From a virus, in the IMG/VR virus record IMGVR_UViG_3300044568_000352, positions 1 to 31,962 of that record: a stretch of 31,962 nt of DNA; one strand, given 5' to 3'. A program made the translations under genes and the position numbers. Of the stretch, positions 17,201 to 24,511 are shown one piece after another (positions within the stretch are counted from its first letter, which is position 1; each line of letters begins with the position of its first letter). The notes beneath the pieces were generated by a model. It did no database searches and was not told the DNA's origin. It saw nothing but the letters and a program-made list of their open reading frames with translations.

Positions 17201-17933
17201 AAGCGAGAGCACCAGAAGTTTTACCTCTGATTGTTTTGTTCAGAAAATCAAAAATGTTTCGATCAAATGGTACGCCTGCATTATTGATACCAAAGCCTAC
17301 TGCTGTGGTACGAATTATTTGGGTCTTCTCAAAGTTACCATCTGATGAACGAATGATATCGTCACCTGGATAATAGAAATCAATCTCTTCGTTGAAAAGA
17401 AGTCTAAACAAGAAACGATATGATTGTTCGTTACTCTTAGAGTTGAAGAAGTCTTTAAACTTAGATGCGACTAAAGATTTATTACCATAAAAATCTACAG
17501 GCAAACTTGTATATAATTCATCTTTCAAATACTCAAAGTATTTGTCAATTGATGTGTCAAGGTTTCTGTAGTCTACTACATTACCTGTCGCACGAACAAC
17601 GTTATCTTTTACGCTGTAAATTGTAGCCGTTGCGCCTGATGTTTGACCTGTGATTGTTTCAGGCTTTGCAAATGCCTTCTTTGTAGTAACTTGAATAATT
17701 AAAGAATTTGTTTTTATTTCTCTAATAATTCCAGTTGCTTTACTTGTTGCGCCTACAACTTGTTCGCCACGTTGAAATGTGCCAGTTTTATTCGTAAATA
17801 CAACTGTGGTTGTTTGAAGCCATTCATAATATGCTTTTAAAAAAAGCAAAAACCTCTCATTGTCTTCGAAGAATTCATCTCCGAAGAATGAGTCTAGGCT
17901 TAGTGATGGCTTGAAGAAAACTTCGTTAGACAT
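14223..17933 (-). CDS. 7: Baseplate wedge protein gp7-like, enlarged
   Basis: The 1236-aa product starts three bases after gp6 and precedes gp8, the position of the T4 wedge initiator gp7 (1032 aa). N-terminal residues 1-40 (FFGDEFFEDNERFLLFLKAY) and 140-190 (KYFEYLKDELYTSLPVDFYG, then FLFRLLFNEEIDFYYPG) match the pattern of this marine wedge family. Residues about 45-110 and 235-260 hold TSGA-type repeats. Residues about 300-600 hold G-x-G-Y beta repeats. Residues about 715-1130 hold degenerate repeats with EYVxxxVxGG and YG(D/E)L...FA..F patterns. The last 95 residues carry one module shared with the DUF4815 protein. The gp7 name rests mainly on gene order and N-terminal pattern. Confidence 0.75.
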   Translation of the reverse strand: MSNEVFFKPSLSLDSFFGDEFFEDNERFLLFLKAYYEWLQTTTVVFTNKTGTFQRGEQVVGATSKATGIIREIKTNSLIIQVTTKKAFAKPETITGQTSGATATIYSVKDNVVRATGNVVDYRNLDTSIDKYFEYLKDELYTSLPVDFYGNKSLVASKFKDFFNSKSNEQSYRFLFRLLFNEEIDFYYPGDDIIRSSDGNFEKTQIIRTTAVGFGINNAGVPFDRNIFDFLNKTIRGKTSGALAFVVDIKKFFIGSLETAEMTLRLVSADFDAGEEIVDIDDEDLNATIYGIVAGFTINDGGSGYQVGDVITISGDGSEAQALVSSIKQSPITALKVNTVGHGYRLGTTASINNAGTGGTGLIVRVTELANTYTVTNANTGNTYTVGEVAEVSVINRGSGYFSSPTITLIDSTIESLGLLSDKLVTIVNPGTNYQVGDALVITANTGANAVGQVASVTANASFSNTLLFEDGFEMLFEQSYDDVTKTEDWDVGSYGPIARIEFTNFGNGYLAVYPPTITVSTSSGANASLTVVGVQGMNANVEVDTANNITGIGSIRAVEISNFGIDYTTATANATSAGDGNANLTPIISGIGVSEGSWLDDDGKIDYKILQDSYYYQDYSYVIKSGLTVEKYIDTIKKSIHPAGLQVFGEILLIDTVTVTPEFRSSIETIKDFIVRIYDFVTAAAAFSGFDITIETTIESFVQLQVALIPNTDIATQEYVIRVVAGGDDLTNIIDNTITSIREIRVIASSEFNAEMEVEVAPIRKLIVSYAQIFEAYSETSYGDLIMLPYADTDISDFAARTFGERFGETPYKFSEYVVKLVPGGGDSTFVENATVQTFRQHNFILELYWNAAATVLISDIHTAQTGTREVEIDSITFLNVESDLIQTVFAPKYNLGPLEVLISTSQEYSVLIESLGFANAEFTMIIAFSSVTPQKLQTAENLVFAYGTTFADMYIEEISAETFESYIPENEFIYQVKDRTIGSLYRSTPRSFREYVVTYQNVDSTVIDVPYREVTVDISPGIQYALWGDNLISEYSSDSISVLADEYIGGFENWVTGGTSIPVTPSQWPLGQNPGGVEFTDVFFKEYRAEINPQRYVNYEYGELFVSVFGEEEISLFASESFSNKYDSLPTKLTVNKYNKITGTVSSATDTYNNIIVNTYANTQIEVLDELTISANASIVIGNSTAFTSDFAANDYFVANNELFGVEAVANNAYMVVDRFPSSAYSNIFAYKQV

Positions 17934-17936
17934 TTT

Positions 17937-19760
17937 TTAGGTTCTATTTACAAGGCTGATTGTCTTATCATCTATCATTGCTACCGAAATATCAGCATCT
18001 CGAATTTGAATGATTTGATTTCGGAGTGGTAAAATGTCTTTGTTTTGTGGTACTGCTGTTAGTTTTAAAGTTGTGCCGCCATCAGCAAATGATGAAGGTG
18101 CAAAACTTGACAACACTATAGTTCCTGTGCTATAATTCAAGGTGCCAGCATTTGATAAGACACCAATTCTCTCCGATCTAACCACCTGATAGATTCGAAT
18201 AATTCCATTATTTTCTTCTAAGAAGCAATTAGTCAATCCATTGTATGTGAATTCATTTGAAGTCAGTTGATTACCTACACCATAAGGATGATCTGATGGA
18301 CGTCCACTTGTTGTAGGATTAATTGCATTTGAAAACTTAATCTCAATTCTTTGTGCAGTATTTAATTGAATATCTTTTTCAATTCTCATACGAACAGATA
18401 TGTCTGAGTTAAGAATTGATCTTTCCGACAAATCAATTAATCTAGATAATTTTGAATATCTGAAATACTTAGAGAATTGATCAATGTCGCTATCGTTGTA
18501 ATTCTTAATTGTTGTAATTGCAATATCTCTAATTGAATTCTGACTTAGTGTTGTGATGTTAGAATCATATTTTACATCAGCATTTATCAAAAGATAGATG
18601 TATTCTGGATCGACAATTTCTGTTCGAACAGTAAGAATTTTCTTTGGATTAATAATGCTTCGAACAATATTCGTTTTTTCTGTCGCGCTCAACACATCAC
18701 CGACTGTGGGTTTGATAGCAACAAATACTTTACCATATTCAGGAGGTTCATTGTCTTCGCCTCCCCATACTGAAACCGAATCAACGGTGCTTTGCTGTAA
18801 TAGCAGAGCCTTATAGTCTTCTACTGTAACTGCGCGATTCTGTGCTTCATATGCTTTTGGTGCGGCAAATTTTATGTGATTAATTGTTTCTTTTTCTTGT
18901 CCGCCAGCGGCACCTGCGCTTGCAGTAAACGTAATGTTTGTAATGCCGGCAATGCTACTAGCATATGAAACAGTTTCAATATCATTTGCTAATGCACCTT
19001 TAGATACAAGATATTCTAATACTACAACGTTTCCATTTTCTAATGCAACTCCAAACGTGTCATCTCCAAATTTTACCTGAAACAGTCCGTCGGAACCTTC
19101 TTCTAGAAAATATACTAAGGAGTCTGAATTAACATCGATTAAATTATCTGGACTAATAAAAGTTCTAGTTGTGGTGTCAACTGAAGAGTTTAAAACTTTA
19201 ACTACAAGTGTTGATGTATCTGCGTTTGAATTCAGAAGTTGAAATTTTTGATCTGGATCATTAGTGTTTACAATAAAAGTATTTCTTACAAAAGTACCTT
19301 CGGTTAAAACAGCCTCTGTTGCAACATAAGAACCTGAACTACCCGTGATTAGAATTGACTCCGTATTTAAAAAATTAAATGTAGTGCCTTCTAGTGTTCC
19401 TATAAATTTCGTATATGCAGGAATAGTAATTGTAGCAGGTGCGCCACTAGGCGTTACAGTAAGTGTACCTGTAACTTTTGCAGAAGAAGTCGAGCGCGGG
19501 GTGTAGTTTAACGCTTTAGCCGCGTTAACTACTGATGTTCTTTTTTGTGCGGTGTTCAAAAATGCTTCATTCAACACCATGTTTAGGTAGAACGAATTAT
19601 AATATGTGTTATATGCAAGCAGATCCAATAATACATTCAGTCCAGAGCCTTCAAAATTGTAGTCTCTGAATTGATCTTGAGACTTCAAATAGTCTCTTAA
19701 ATTTGTTTTGATACCTTGAAAGTCTAGTTCATTAACTTTCAAATTTAGATTGTCTGCCAT
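17937..19760 (-). CDS. 6: Baseplate wedge protein gp6
   Basis: gp6 dimers form the continuous inner ring of the T4 baseplate and hold the wedges together. The 607-aa product (T4: 660 aa) has the hallmark N-terminus: VNELDFQGIKTNLRDYLKSQ (residues 9-28), FRDYNFEGSGLNVLLDLLAY (about 31-50) and NTYYNSFYLNMVLNEAFLNT, then KRTSVVNAAKALNYTPRS. The C-terminal half, with VTVEDYKALLLQ and GGEDNEPPEYGKVFVAIKPT, matches the J/gp6-type wedge core. It lies between gp25 and gp7 with three-base gaps on both sides; the upstream gp25 stop is a tandem TAATAA immediately before the gp6 ATG. Confidence 0.93.
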   Translation of the reverse strand: MADNLNLKVNELDFQGIKTNLRDYLKSQDQFRDYNFEGSGLNVLLDLLAYNTYYNSFYLNMVLNEAFLNTAQKRTSVVNAAKALNYTPRSTSSAKVTGTLTVTPSGAPATITIPAYTKFIGTLEGTTFNFLNTESILITGSSGSYVATEAVLTEGTFVRNTFIVNTNDPDQKFQLLNSNADTSTLVVKVLNSSVDTTTRTFISPDNLIDVNSDSLVYFLEEGSDGLFQVKFGDDTFGVALENGNVVVLEYLVSKGALANDIETVSYASSIAGITNITFTASAGAAGGQEKETINHIKFAAPKAYEAQNRAVTVEDYKALLLQQSTVDSVSVWGGEDNEPPEYGKVFVAIKPTVGDVLSATEKTNIVRSIINPKKILTVRTEIVDPEYIYLLINADVKYDSNITTLSQNSIRDIAITTIKNYNDSDIDQFSKYFRYSKLSRLIDLSERSILNSDISVRMRIEKDIQLNTAQRIEIKFSNAINPTTSGRPSDHPYGVGNQLTSNEFTYNGLTNCFLEENNGIIRIYQVVRSERIGVLSNAGTLNYSTGTIVLSSFAPSSFADGGTTLKLTAVPQNKDILPLRNQIIQIRDADISVAMIDDKTISLVNRT

Positions 19761-19763
19761 TTA

Positions 19764-20144
19764 TTATGCTCTTTGTAGTGTAGTGGTGACGCTAGATTCT
19801 AAATTCATGTTCTTGATTGTATATTCAACATTAATCTTTACACCGTAATTGTTATCTGGTAGTGCTTCAACTTTTTTCAGAATAACTCTAGACTCATTTC
19901 GTTGAATTGCGTTTGCAATTTCTCTTTCCATGTCAACAATTTCGAATGGATTAAGGCTAGAGAACAAGTATTTTTTAATATTTGTGCCGTAGTCTGGCAT
20001 GAAAGGTTTAGTTCCTTTCTGCGTCAGGATTAAATTCTTGATTGAACGCTTGATCGCTACTTCGTTTGTGATGGGACGAACATCTCCGGTCACAGGATTT
20101 GGCGTAAAATCTAGCGGCAAGTCTTTGTAAAATACGAGTGCCAT
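19764..20144 (-). CDS. 25: Baseplate wedge protein gp25
   Basis: gp25 is the small wedge protein that contacts the sheath and starts its assembly; it belongs to the GPW/gp25 family with a lysozyme-like fold but no enzyme role. At 126 aa it is close to T4 gp25 (132 aa). The visible family signature runs from TNEVAIKRSIKNLILTQKGT (about residues 26-45) through PFMPDYGTNIKKYLFSSLNP (about 47-66), which includes the conserved P-x-x-G-x-x-x-x-x-L-F pattern. Ribosome-site candidates AAGGAAG and AAAAGG precede the ATG. A late promoter box lies 34 bases upstream. Confidence 0.93.
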   Translation of the reverse strand: MALVFYKDLPLDFTPNPVTGDVRPITNEVAIKRSIKNLILTQKGTKPFMPDYGTNIKKYLFSSLNPFEIVDMEREIANAIQRNESRVILKKVEALPDNNYGVKINVEYTIKNMNLESSVTTTLQRA

Positions 20145-20177
20145 AGCCTTTTGGTTTCTTCCTTAAATTATCTCTTG

Positions 20178-20185
20178 TATTTATA
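20178..20185 (-). promoter_or_regulatory. T4-type late promoter ahead of gp25
   Basis: The minus strand reads TATAAATA, overlapping the stop codon of the Hc1-like gene (20181-20183) and lying 34 bases before the gp25 ATG. It is a perfect late box and should drive gp25, gp6 and gp7. Confidence 0.8.
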
Positions 20186-20366
20186 CCACCTTTTCGGCAG
20201 TCTTCGCGTCTTGAATCTCTTTTCGTCTTTCTTTTACGGCTTTAGATAATTCTGCAAGTGCTTTTCTTGCTCTTGTTCCGGCTGCCTTTACGCCTTTTGC
20301 TTCGAATTTTTCATTCTCTGCAATGTATGTTTCAAATAAGTTTACTAAATTTTCATGGTTTGTCAT
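20181..20366 (-). CDS. Histone Hc1-like small basic protein
   Basis: This 61-aa protein has residues 20-52 (KFEAKGVKAAGTRARKALAE onward, ending ERRKEIQ) that follow the Hc1/histone H1-like pattern of K-F-x-x-K-G-x-K-A-A-G-T-R-A-R-K-A-L, known from small bacterial nucleoproteins. I count 13 Lys/Arg against 10 Asp/Glu, so the net charge is only slightly positive, and the core helix is the basic part. The start is supported by CGGAG upstream. It sits between spike gp5 and wedge gp25, an odd place for a DNA-binding protein. It may bind DNA or RNA, or be a virion protein that has co-opted this helix. The family match is by eye. Confidence 0.65.
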   Translation of the reverse strand: MTNHENLVNLFETYIAENEKFEAKGVKAAGTRARKALAELSKAVKERRKEIQDAKTAEKVV

Positions 20367-20381
20367 AGTTTTCTCCGAGGG

Positions 20382-21275
20382 TTAAATTCCAACAATTGCG
20401 GTAAATCCATTTGAACTTCCGAATGTTGGTGAGTTCAATCTTAATGTTGCGGCATTTGCTACTGAGCCTGCTGTGTTTGCCGCGGCATGTGCTGAGTTTG
20501 CTTCAGACCATGCTCTTTGAATCCAAGTCACTAGTGTTTGTAGTGTAACATCATTATTTGCATCTGCAAATCTGAGGTCTGTTGCTGAGTCTAAAGAAAT
20601 ATAATTTGCGTTAACAGAAAACAATCCGTTGGCTTGAAACGTTGTATTTCCCGAATCAAAAGTTGCGTTTGTTTCTGTATCAATAATGATCGTGTTTGAG
20701 GCAATTGAACAGGCTTCATCAATCGTTGCAGTTAATGTGTTTGAAGTAATAAAAACGTTGTTTGATACAGTATTTGCGTTAGATATGCTATACATCTCAA
20801 CGTCACTATTTGACGTAAAGGTTAAAGTTGCTTTAGATAGATTGTGACTTACTTGAATGTATCCGTTTGATTCTGTCAAACTTTTTTCAACAACTTCAAT
20901 GTAATTATTTCCTAATTCTAAACAAGTGGTGTTGCCTGAATTACCATTTGTATGAACACGGCTAAAAGAACGTGTCACTTGCGTATTTGCAAACTTACTA
21001 GGAATTACACCAACGATAGCAGGTTCTTGTGCATTTAAAGAGTCTAAAAAGAAACCAAAGACCCAATCTCCAACTTCAAGTGGAGAATATAAGTTTGGTG
21101 TATTCGGTGAGTGAATTGCAGTTGCCCAAGGCAAATCTACAGTAGGAATCAAACTAGAGTCATCGTGATATCCAAAAACTCTAACTTTACATCTACCTAA
21201 TGTTTCGGGGTCTCTGATATCTTCTACAACACCAACCCACCAGATAAACCCATCATGACCTAAAAAATTCTGCAT
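20382..21275 (-). CDS. 5: Baseplate central spike gp5 without lysozyme domain
   Basis: gp5 forms the membrane-piercing spike at the baseplate centre. The 297-aa product has the OB-fold domain at about residues 10-92 with the family signature FIWWVGVVEDIRDPETLGRC (10-29), KVRVFGYH, a D-L-P-W-A element (47-51) and EVGDWVFGFFLD (67-78). T4 gp5 (575 aa) then carries a lysozyme domain and a beta-helix. Here no lysozyme region is visible, and the protein passes straight to an Asn/Ser/Thr-rich stretch (about 105-235) compatible with a beta-helix spike, then a short helical AHAAANTAGSVANAAT segment. Absence of the lysozyme domain is common in marine relatives. It starts three bases after the 77-aa gene. 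Confidence 0.88.
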   Translation of the reverse strand: MQNFLGHDGFIWWVGVVEDIRDPETLGRCKVRVFGYHDDSSLIPTVDLPWATAIHSPNTPNLYSPLEVGDWVFGFFLDSLNAQEPAIVGVIPSKFANTQVTRSFSRVHTNGNSGNTTCLELGNNYIEVVEKSLTESNGYIQVSHNLSKATLTFTSNSDVEMYSISNANTVSNNVFITSNTLTATIDEACSIASNTIIIDTETNATFDSGNTTFQANGLFSVNANYISLDSATDLRFADANNDVTLQTLVTWIQRAWSEANSAHAAANTAGSVANAATLRLNSPTFGSSNGFTAIVGI

Positions 21276-21278
21276 TCA

Positions 21279-21512
21279 TTATCCTCTGTGCTTGAAATAC
21301 TGTATGCGTTTTTCTTGTTTAGCAATCCATTCATCTGAAGGTTTGCCTTCACCGTCATAGTATGCAAGCGGTCTTCCTGTATTCTTTGATACTAGCGCCC
21401 ACTTACCATCAACTTGCTTTAATACCTCAAGCAATTCTGGTCCGAACATATCTTCTTCCCACTCTTCTTGTGAGACTGTGGTGCCTTGAATAAAATCTTT
21501 AAAACGTTTCAT
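21279..21512 (-). CDS. Conserved small protein with a KWALVS...YFKH domain
   Basis: This is a 77-aa protein of unknown function. The N-terminus, MKRFKDFIQG, resembles the short leader-like starts of many T4-like phage proteins. Residues 37-75 contain KWALVSKNTGRPLAYYDGEG and a basic WIAKQEKRIQYFKHRG end, a compact motif that I have a weak impression of as recurring in marine myovirus genomes. No catalytic motif is evident. Its ATG overlaps the stop of the kinase gene as ATGA (21509-21512), and gp5 follows after three bases. The coupling suggests it is made together with the kinase. Confidence 0.6.
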   Translation of the reverse strand: MKRFKDFIQGTTVSQEEWEEDMFGPELLEVLKQVDGKWALVSKNTGRPLAYYDGEGKPSDEWIAKQEKRIQYFKHRG

Positions 21513-22465
21513 AGGTTGTCTAGTTCTGAAGTGTCTAACGAATCTGGTGGTGTGTTATCACGAATCCAAGTTAGCAATTGCTTCTTAAGTTCAATTTCTT
21601 TCTTTGCTGGCTTTCCTGGCTCTTTCATCACAAGATACTTAAAGTCTTTAATGACAGGGTTGCCTCTTTTGTCTCTGTATGGCTTTGATGTTTTTGGATC
21701 AACAATCAAAATAGTATTTTCTGGATTGTTTAGAATTACATAGATACCACCATTTACATCTGCTGGCAAACCAGTATTGATTAAACTGTAAACTGTTTCG
21801 GCTGCACCTTTGTGTGTTGCAAGTAAAATGTCTTCTGGCACAACTCTGCTACGTGACTTGTTATTCTTAATTGCAATCTGATAGTTTGTCAACACCCAAG
21901 TCAAATGAATGTTCTTTGGTTCGTATCCTGCTTTGAGTAGAAGCGGCAATACTTTTTCCATATCTTCTACGTCTTTGAATGTGCTGTCAAATAGAATGTT
22001 AGGCAACTGTCCTTTTTCTGCGCCAGCAAGCATTAACTCCAGCGTCTTATCTTTAGCGCCAGTAGCGCGAACAAGAACGTGCAGAATGTAAACATGCGTT
22101 GGCGTCTTCAGATTTAACTCAGACATTTTAAGTCCTTTGTCAAGAACTTCTTTTTGAATTAAGTCTCTATCTCTTTGCGAAATCTTGTCGCCGTATTTGT
22201 CTAGCAAATCTTTTGTGCTAAACTTACCAAGATCATCTAATTTCTGAAATGCAATTTTCAATTCATCAACGTCACGAATTTTGAATTCTTCACCTTGCAT
22301 AAAATGCTTAATAGCAAAACCTTTACCAGAACCTGCACCGCCTGCTAAGAATACAATTTGTCCATAACGTGCGCCGTTATTGTAAAGAATTTGTTTCTCT
22401 ACAAGTTCCATTGCACGATAATCTTTCATCGTAGCAAATTCTGAAAATGAAATTGGTATTGACAT
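21509..22465 (-). CDS. P-loop kinase of zeta/AAA_33 type
   Basis: This 318-aa protein has a clear Walker A, GGAGSGKG (residues 42-49, Lys48), after a hydrophobic strand IVFLA. Further on are PNILFDSTFKDVEDMEKVLP, which fits the second strand and Asp of polynucleotide or zeta-type kinases, and a basic NNKSRSRVVPEDILLATHKG segment similar to the Arg-containing lid of that group. The fold class is well supported; the substrate is unknown. Candidates are a nucleotide, a sugar nucleotide, a nucleic acid end or a protein. It sits in the middle of the baseplate operon, 11 bases after the hub gene, and overlaps the 77-aa gene. A role in virion assembly or in host modification late in infection would both fit. 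Confidence 0.75.
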   Translation of the reverse strand: MSIPISFSEFATMKDYRAMELVEKQILYNNGARYGQIVFLAGGAGSGKGFAIKHFMQGEEFKIRDVDELKIAFQKLDDLGKFSTKDLLDKYGDKISQRDRDLIQKEVLDKGLKMSELNLKTPTHVYILHVLVRATGAKDKTLELMLAGAEKGQLPNILFDSTFKDVEDMEKVLPLLLKAGYEPKNIHLTWVLTNYQIAIKNNKSRSRVVPEDILLATHKGAAETVYSLINTGLPADVNGGIYVILNNPENTILIVDPKTSKPYRDKRGNPVIKDFKYLVMKEPGKPAKKEIELKKQLLTWIRDNTPPDSLDTSELDNL

Positions 22466-22476
22466 AGTTGTTCTCT

Positions 22477-23970
22477 TTATCTAATGAAGAGTTTAGCAAG
22501 ATTAGGATATGCCAATTCAATTTTGCGAATTAGTGTATCTGCTTCAGTATAGAATTCTTTTCTGCTAGACCCTCTACTTATCTCTAATGTTTTTTGATAT
22601 TTTTCTTGTGTAATGACATGCGTTACTCCAGTAACATAATAACGTCCTGAATAGATTTCATCTAACGGAGGAGTTCCCGAACTTGCATTTGCTACTTTTT
22701 CAAAATAACTAATTACGTTTAATTGAACTACATTACCTACCGATATGTTGTTGGTTCCGCCTTGAACAATTGCAGACAACTTTAAATAATTCTTTGTTAA
22801 CATACCAAAAATATTGTATGGTAACCATTCTTCTTTTTTCTTAGTTCCAAAGTTATTTGCGGTTGTAAGTTTTCTAGTTCCTGTTTCAGATAAACCACCC
22901 TGAAAAAACTTATTTTCAGGTGTAAGAAACGAATTGTTGTAAAAATCTCCACTCACATTATCGAAGAATGTTTTATCTCCGTATGAAATCGTTTTGTTTG
23001 TTGTCGTTCTATTTTTCAGATCAAGATATGTAAATTTTGTTTTATGTAATCCCAACAAAGTAGATTCTAAGTGATTGAAGTTGGATTCTTTTACAAGTTT
23101 TGATACGCGAACTATATTTGCTTTCTCTACGTTAGCATCCGTTTTATTTCCAAATGTCAAAACTTTAATTCCAGTTTCATCGGTAGATTCAATCAATTGT
23201 TCAACTGAACCAAAATAATGAGAACCTGAGAATGATTGTCCTCCGCCAATTTCATTTGGAGAAACATATTGACCAGTGACAGGAACAAATCTTTCAAAGA
23301 AAACATAATACTTTAATGGACCTGATGATCTTTGTGCTAACGCATCGATTGCTACGTGCGGTGGTATACCGGTGCATATAAAAGGTTCAGTTAAAGTAAT
23401 TTCTGGATCCTCAACCATCAAATCATTTGCAGACATTTCTGAATATAAACTACGAACCGCATAAAGTAAAGGTGTGTTTTTAAATGACTTGTAAATTGTT
23501 TTTTTAATCGAACGCACAAAACTATTTGAGGTAAACATCAATTGATATTTACCACTACCGCTAGTTACATCAATTTCATGTTTGTTTACTTTGTTGATAA
23601 TAAAATCTTCGCGCCAAATTAAAATGTCTTCCGACTCTGGCTTGTATATTTTTAAATTAAGTCTTTCTCCGCCGCGAATTTCAAACTTTTCCAATGCTCC
23701 AATAAGGTCATTGATAATTACCGATCCGCTTACTTTGGTGTTGAACATACTCTCTTCAATTATAACACTTTCAAAGTAACCGCGCAAGTCAATTTTTGCG
23801 CCATTGTTCAGAGTCATGGAAACTTCGCGAACACTAACATCTGCGCCAAAGGTAGGCTCCGGTGTGTTTCGATTATCATAAATCGGAACTTCAGGATTTT
23901 CCAACGTATATGCAGTTGGCTTTTTTCCCCCACCAGAAGGAGGAGTTATGACAAGTTTTTTAGATGCCAT
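22477..23970 (-). CDS. Baseplate hub protein, gp27-like
   Basis: This 497-aa protein lies between gp53 and the kinase/spike genes. Residues about 45-110 (GYFESVIIEESMFNTKVSGS followed by VIINDLIGALEKFEIRGGER) fit the first barrel of gp27/gpD-type hub proteins. A YAVRSLYSEM segment (about 170) and a C-terminal YYVTGVTHVITQEKYQKTLE strand pair (about 445-465) parallel T4 gp27. It is longer than T4 gp27 (391 aa). A hub that holds the gp5 spike and adapts six-fold to three-fold symmetry is the expected missing part, and no other candidate for it is seen. The start has no strong ribosome site and is three bases from the gp53 stop. The gp27 equivalence is inferred from pattern and position. Confidence 0.6.
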   Translation of the reverse strand: MASKKLVITPPSGGGKKPTAYTLENPEVPIYDNRNTPEPTFGADVSVREVSMTLNNGAKIDLRGYFESVIIEESMFNTKVSGSVIINDLIGALEKFEIRGGERLNLKIYKPESEDILIWREDFIINKVNKHEIDVTSGSGKYQLMFTSNSFVRSIKKTIYKSFKNTPLLYAVRSLYSEMSANDLMVEDPEITLTEPFICTGIPPHVAIDALAQRSSGPLKYYVFFERFVPVTGQYVSPNEIGGGQSFSGSHYFGSVEQLIESTDETGIKVLTFGNKTDANVEKANIVRVSKLVKESNFNHLESTLLGLHKTKFTYLDLKNRTTTNKTISYGDKTFFDNVSGDFYNNSFLTPENKFFQGGLSETGTRKLTTANNFGTKKKEEWLPYNIFGMLTKNYLKLSAIVQGGTNNISVGNVVQLNVISYFEKVANASSGTPPLDEIYSGRYYVTGVTHVITQEKYQKTLEISRGSSRKEFYTEADTLIRKIELAYPNLAKLFIR

Positions 23971-23973
23971 TTT

Positions 23974-24510
23974 TTATATGATAGGTTTTCTGTCAATGTT
24001 TCTAAGTAATGATGACATTGATTTTGCTATTGACGGTCTGAACAAACGAATCTTAGACTTGTTGATATTCACTCTAGTTTCATATTGATAATCTGTTTCA
24101 GTTCTTTTTCCTGAGTTGGAAGACAACACTCCATAGTCGGCAGAATTGATAATATTTCCCGATCCGTCATAGTAATACTTTACAGTCGCCATAGCCGTTT
24201 CTAAACTTCCATACTTTTCAATAATGTATTGTTTGAAAGTCTCAGAATCTTTAGGCCATTCGTCATAAATGTTCTGAATGTTATTTGCAATTAAAACTGT
24301 CCAATCTAAAGTTGGATCATCGTATGCTTTATTTGCAACGTTGTCGGGACGTTCACCATCCTGAACAACATAAGGAACATAAGAAATGCCTGATACATTT
24401 TGGATAAATTCTCTGACTTTAAATCCAGCAGTCAGATCAACGGCTTCAACGTAATCAAAGTCATCAACTTTGAAAATTGTTTTTTGTGCTTTTGAAAAAA
24501 ATCCTGACAT
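23974..24510 (-). CDS. 53: Baseplate wedge protein gp53
   Basis: This 178-aa protein (T4 gp53: 196 aa) is the wedge subunit that joins neighbouring wedges to the hub. The signature region is residues 44-82: YVPYVVQDGERPDNVANKAY, then DDPTLDWTVLIANNIQNIYD, a LysM-like element typical of gp53, followed by EWPKDSETFKQYIIEKYGS. The C-terminal half contains a TDYQYETRVNINKSKIRLFR stretch. The gene starts one base after the gp48-like stop and ends three bases before the hub gene, in a tight hub-assembly cluster. Confidence 0.88.
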   Translation of the reverse strand: MSGFFSKAQKTIFKVDDFDYVEAVDLTAGFKVREFIQNVSGISYVPYVVQDGERPDNVANKAYDDPTLDWTVLIANNIQNIYDEWPKDSETFKQYIIEKYGSLETAMATVKYYYDGSGNIINSADYGVLSSNSGKRTETDYQYETRVNINKSKIRLFRPSIAKSMSSLLRNIDRKPII

Positions 24511-24511
24511 A

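Noticed and set aside
17943-17951. TGTAAATA on the minus strand just before gp7
   Set aside because: It is about 10 bases from the gp7 ATG with no room for a leader, and gp7 is tightly coupled to gp6.
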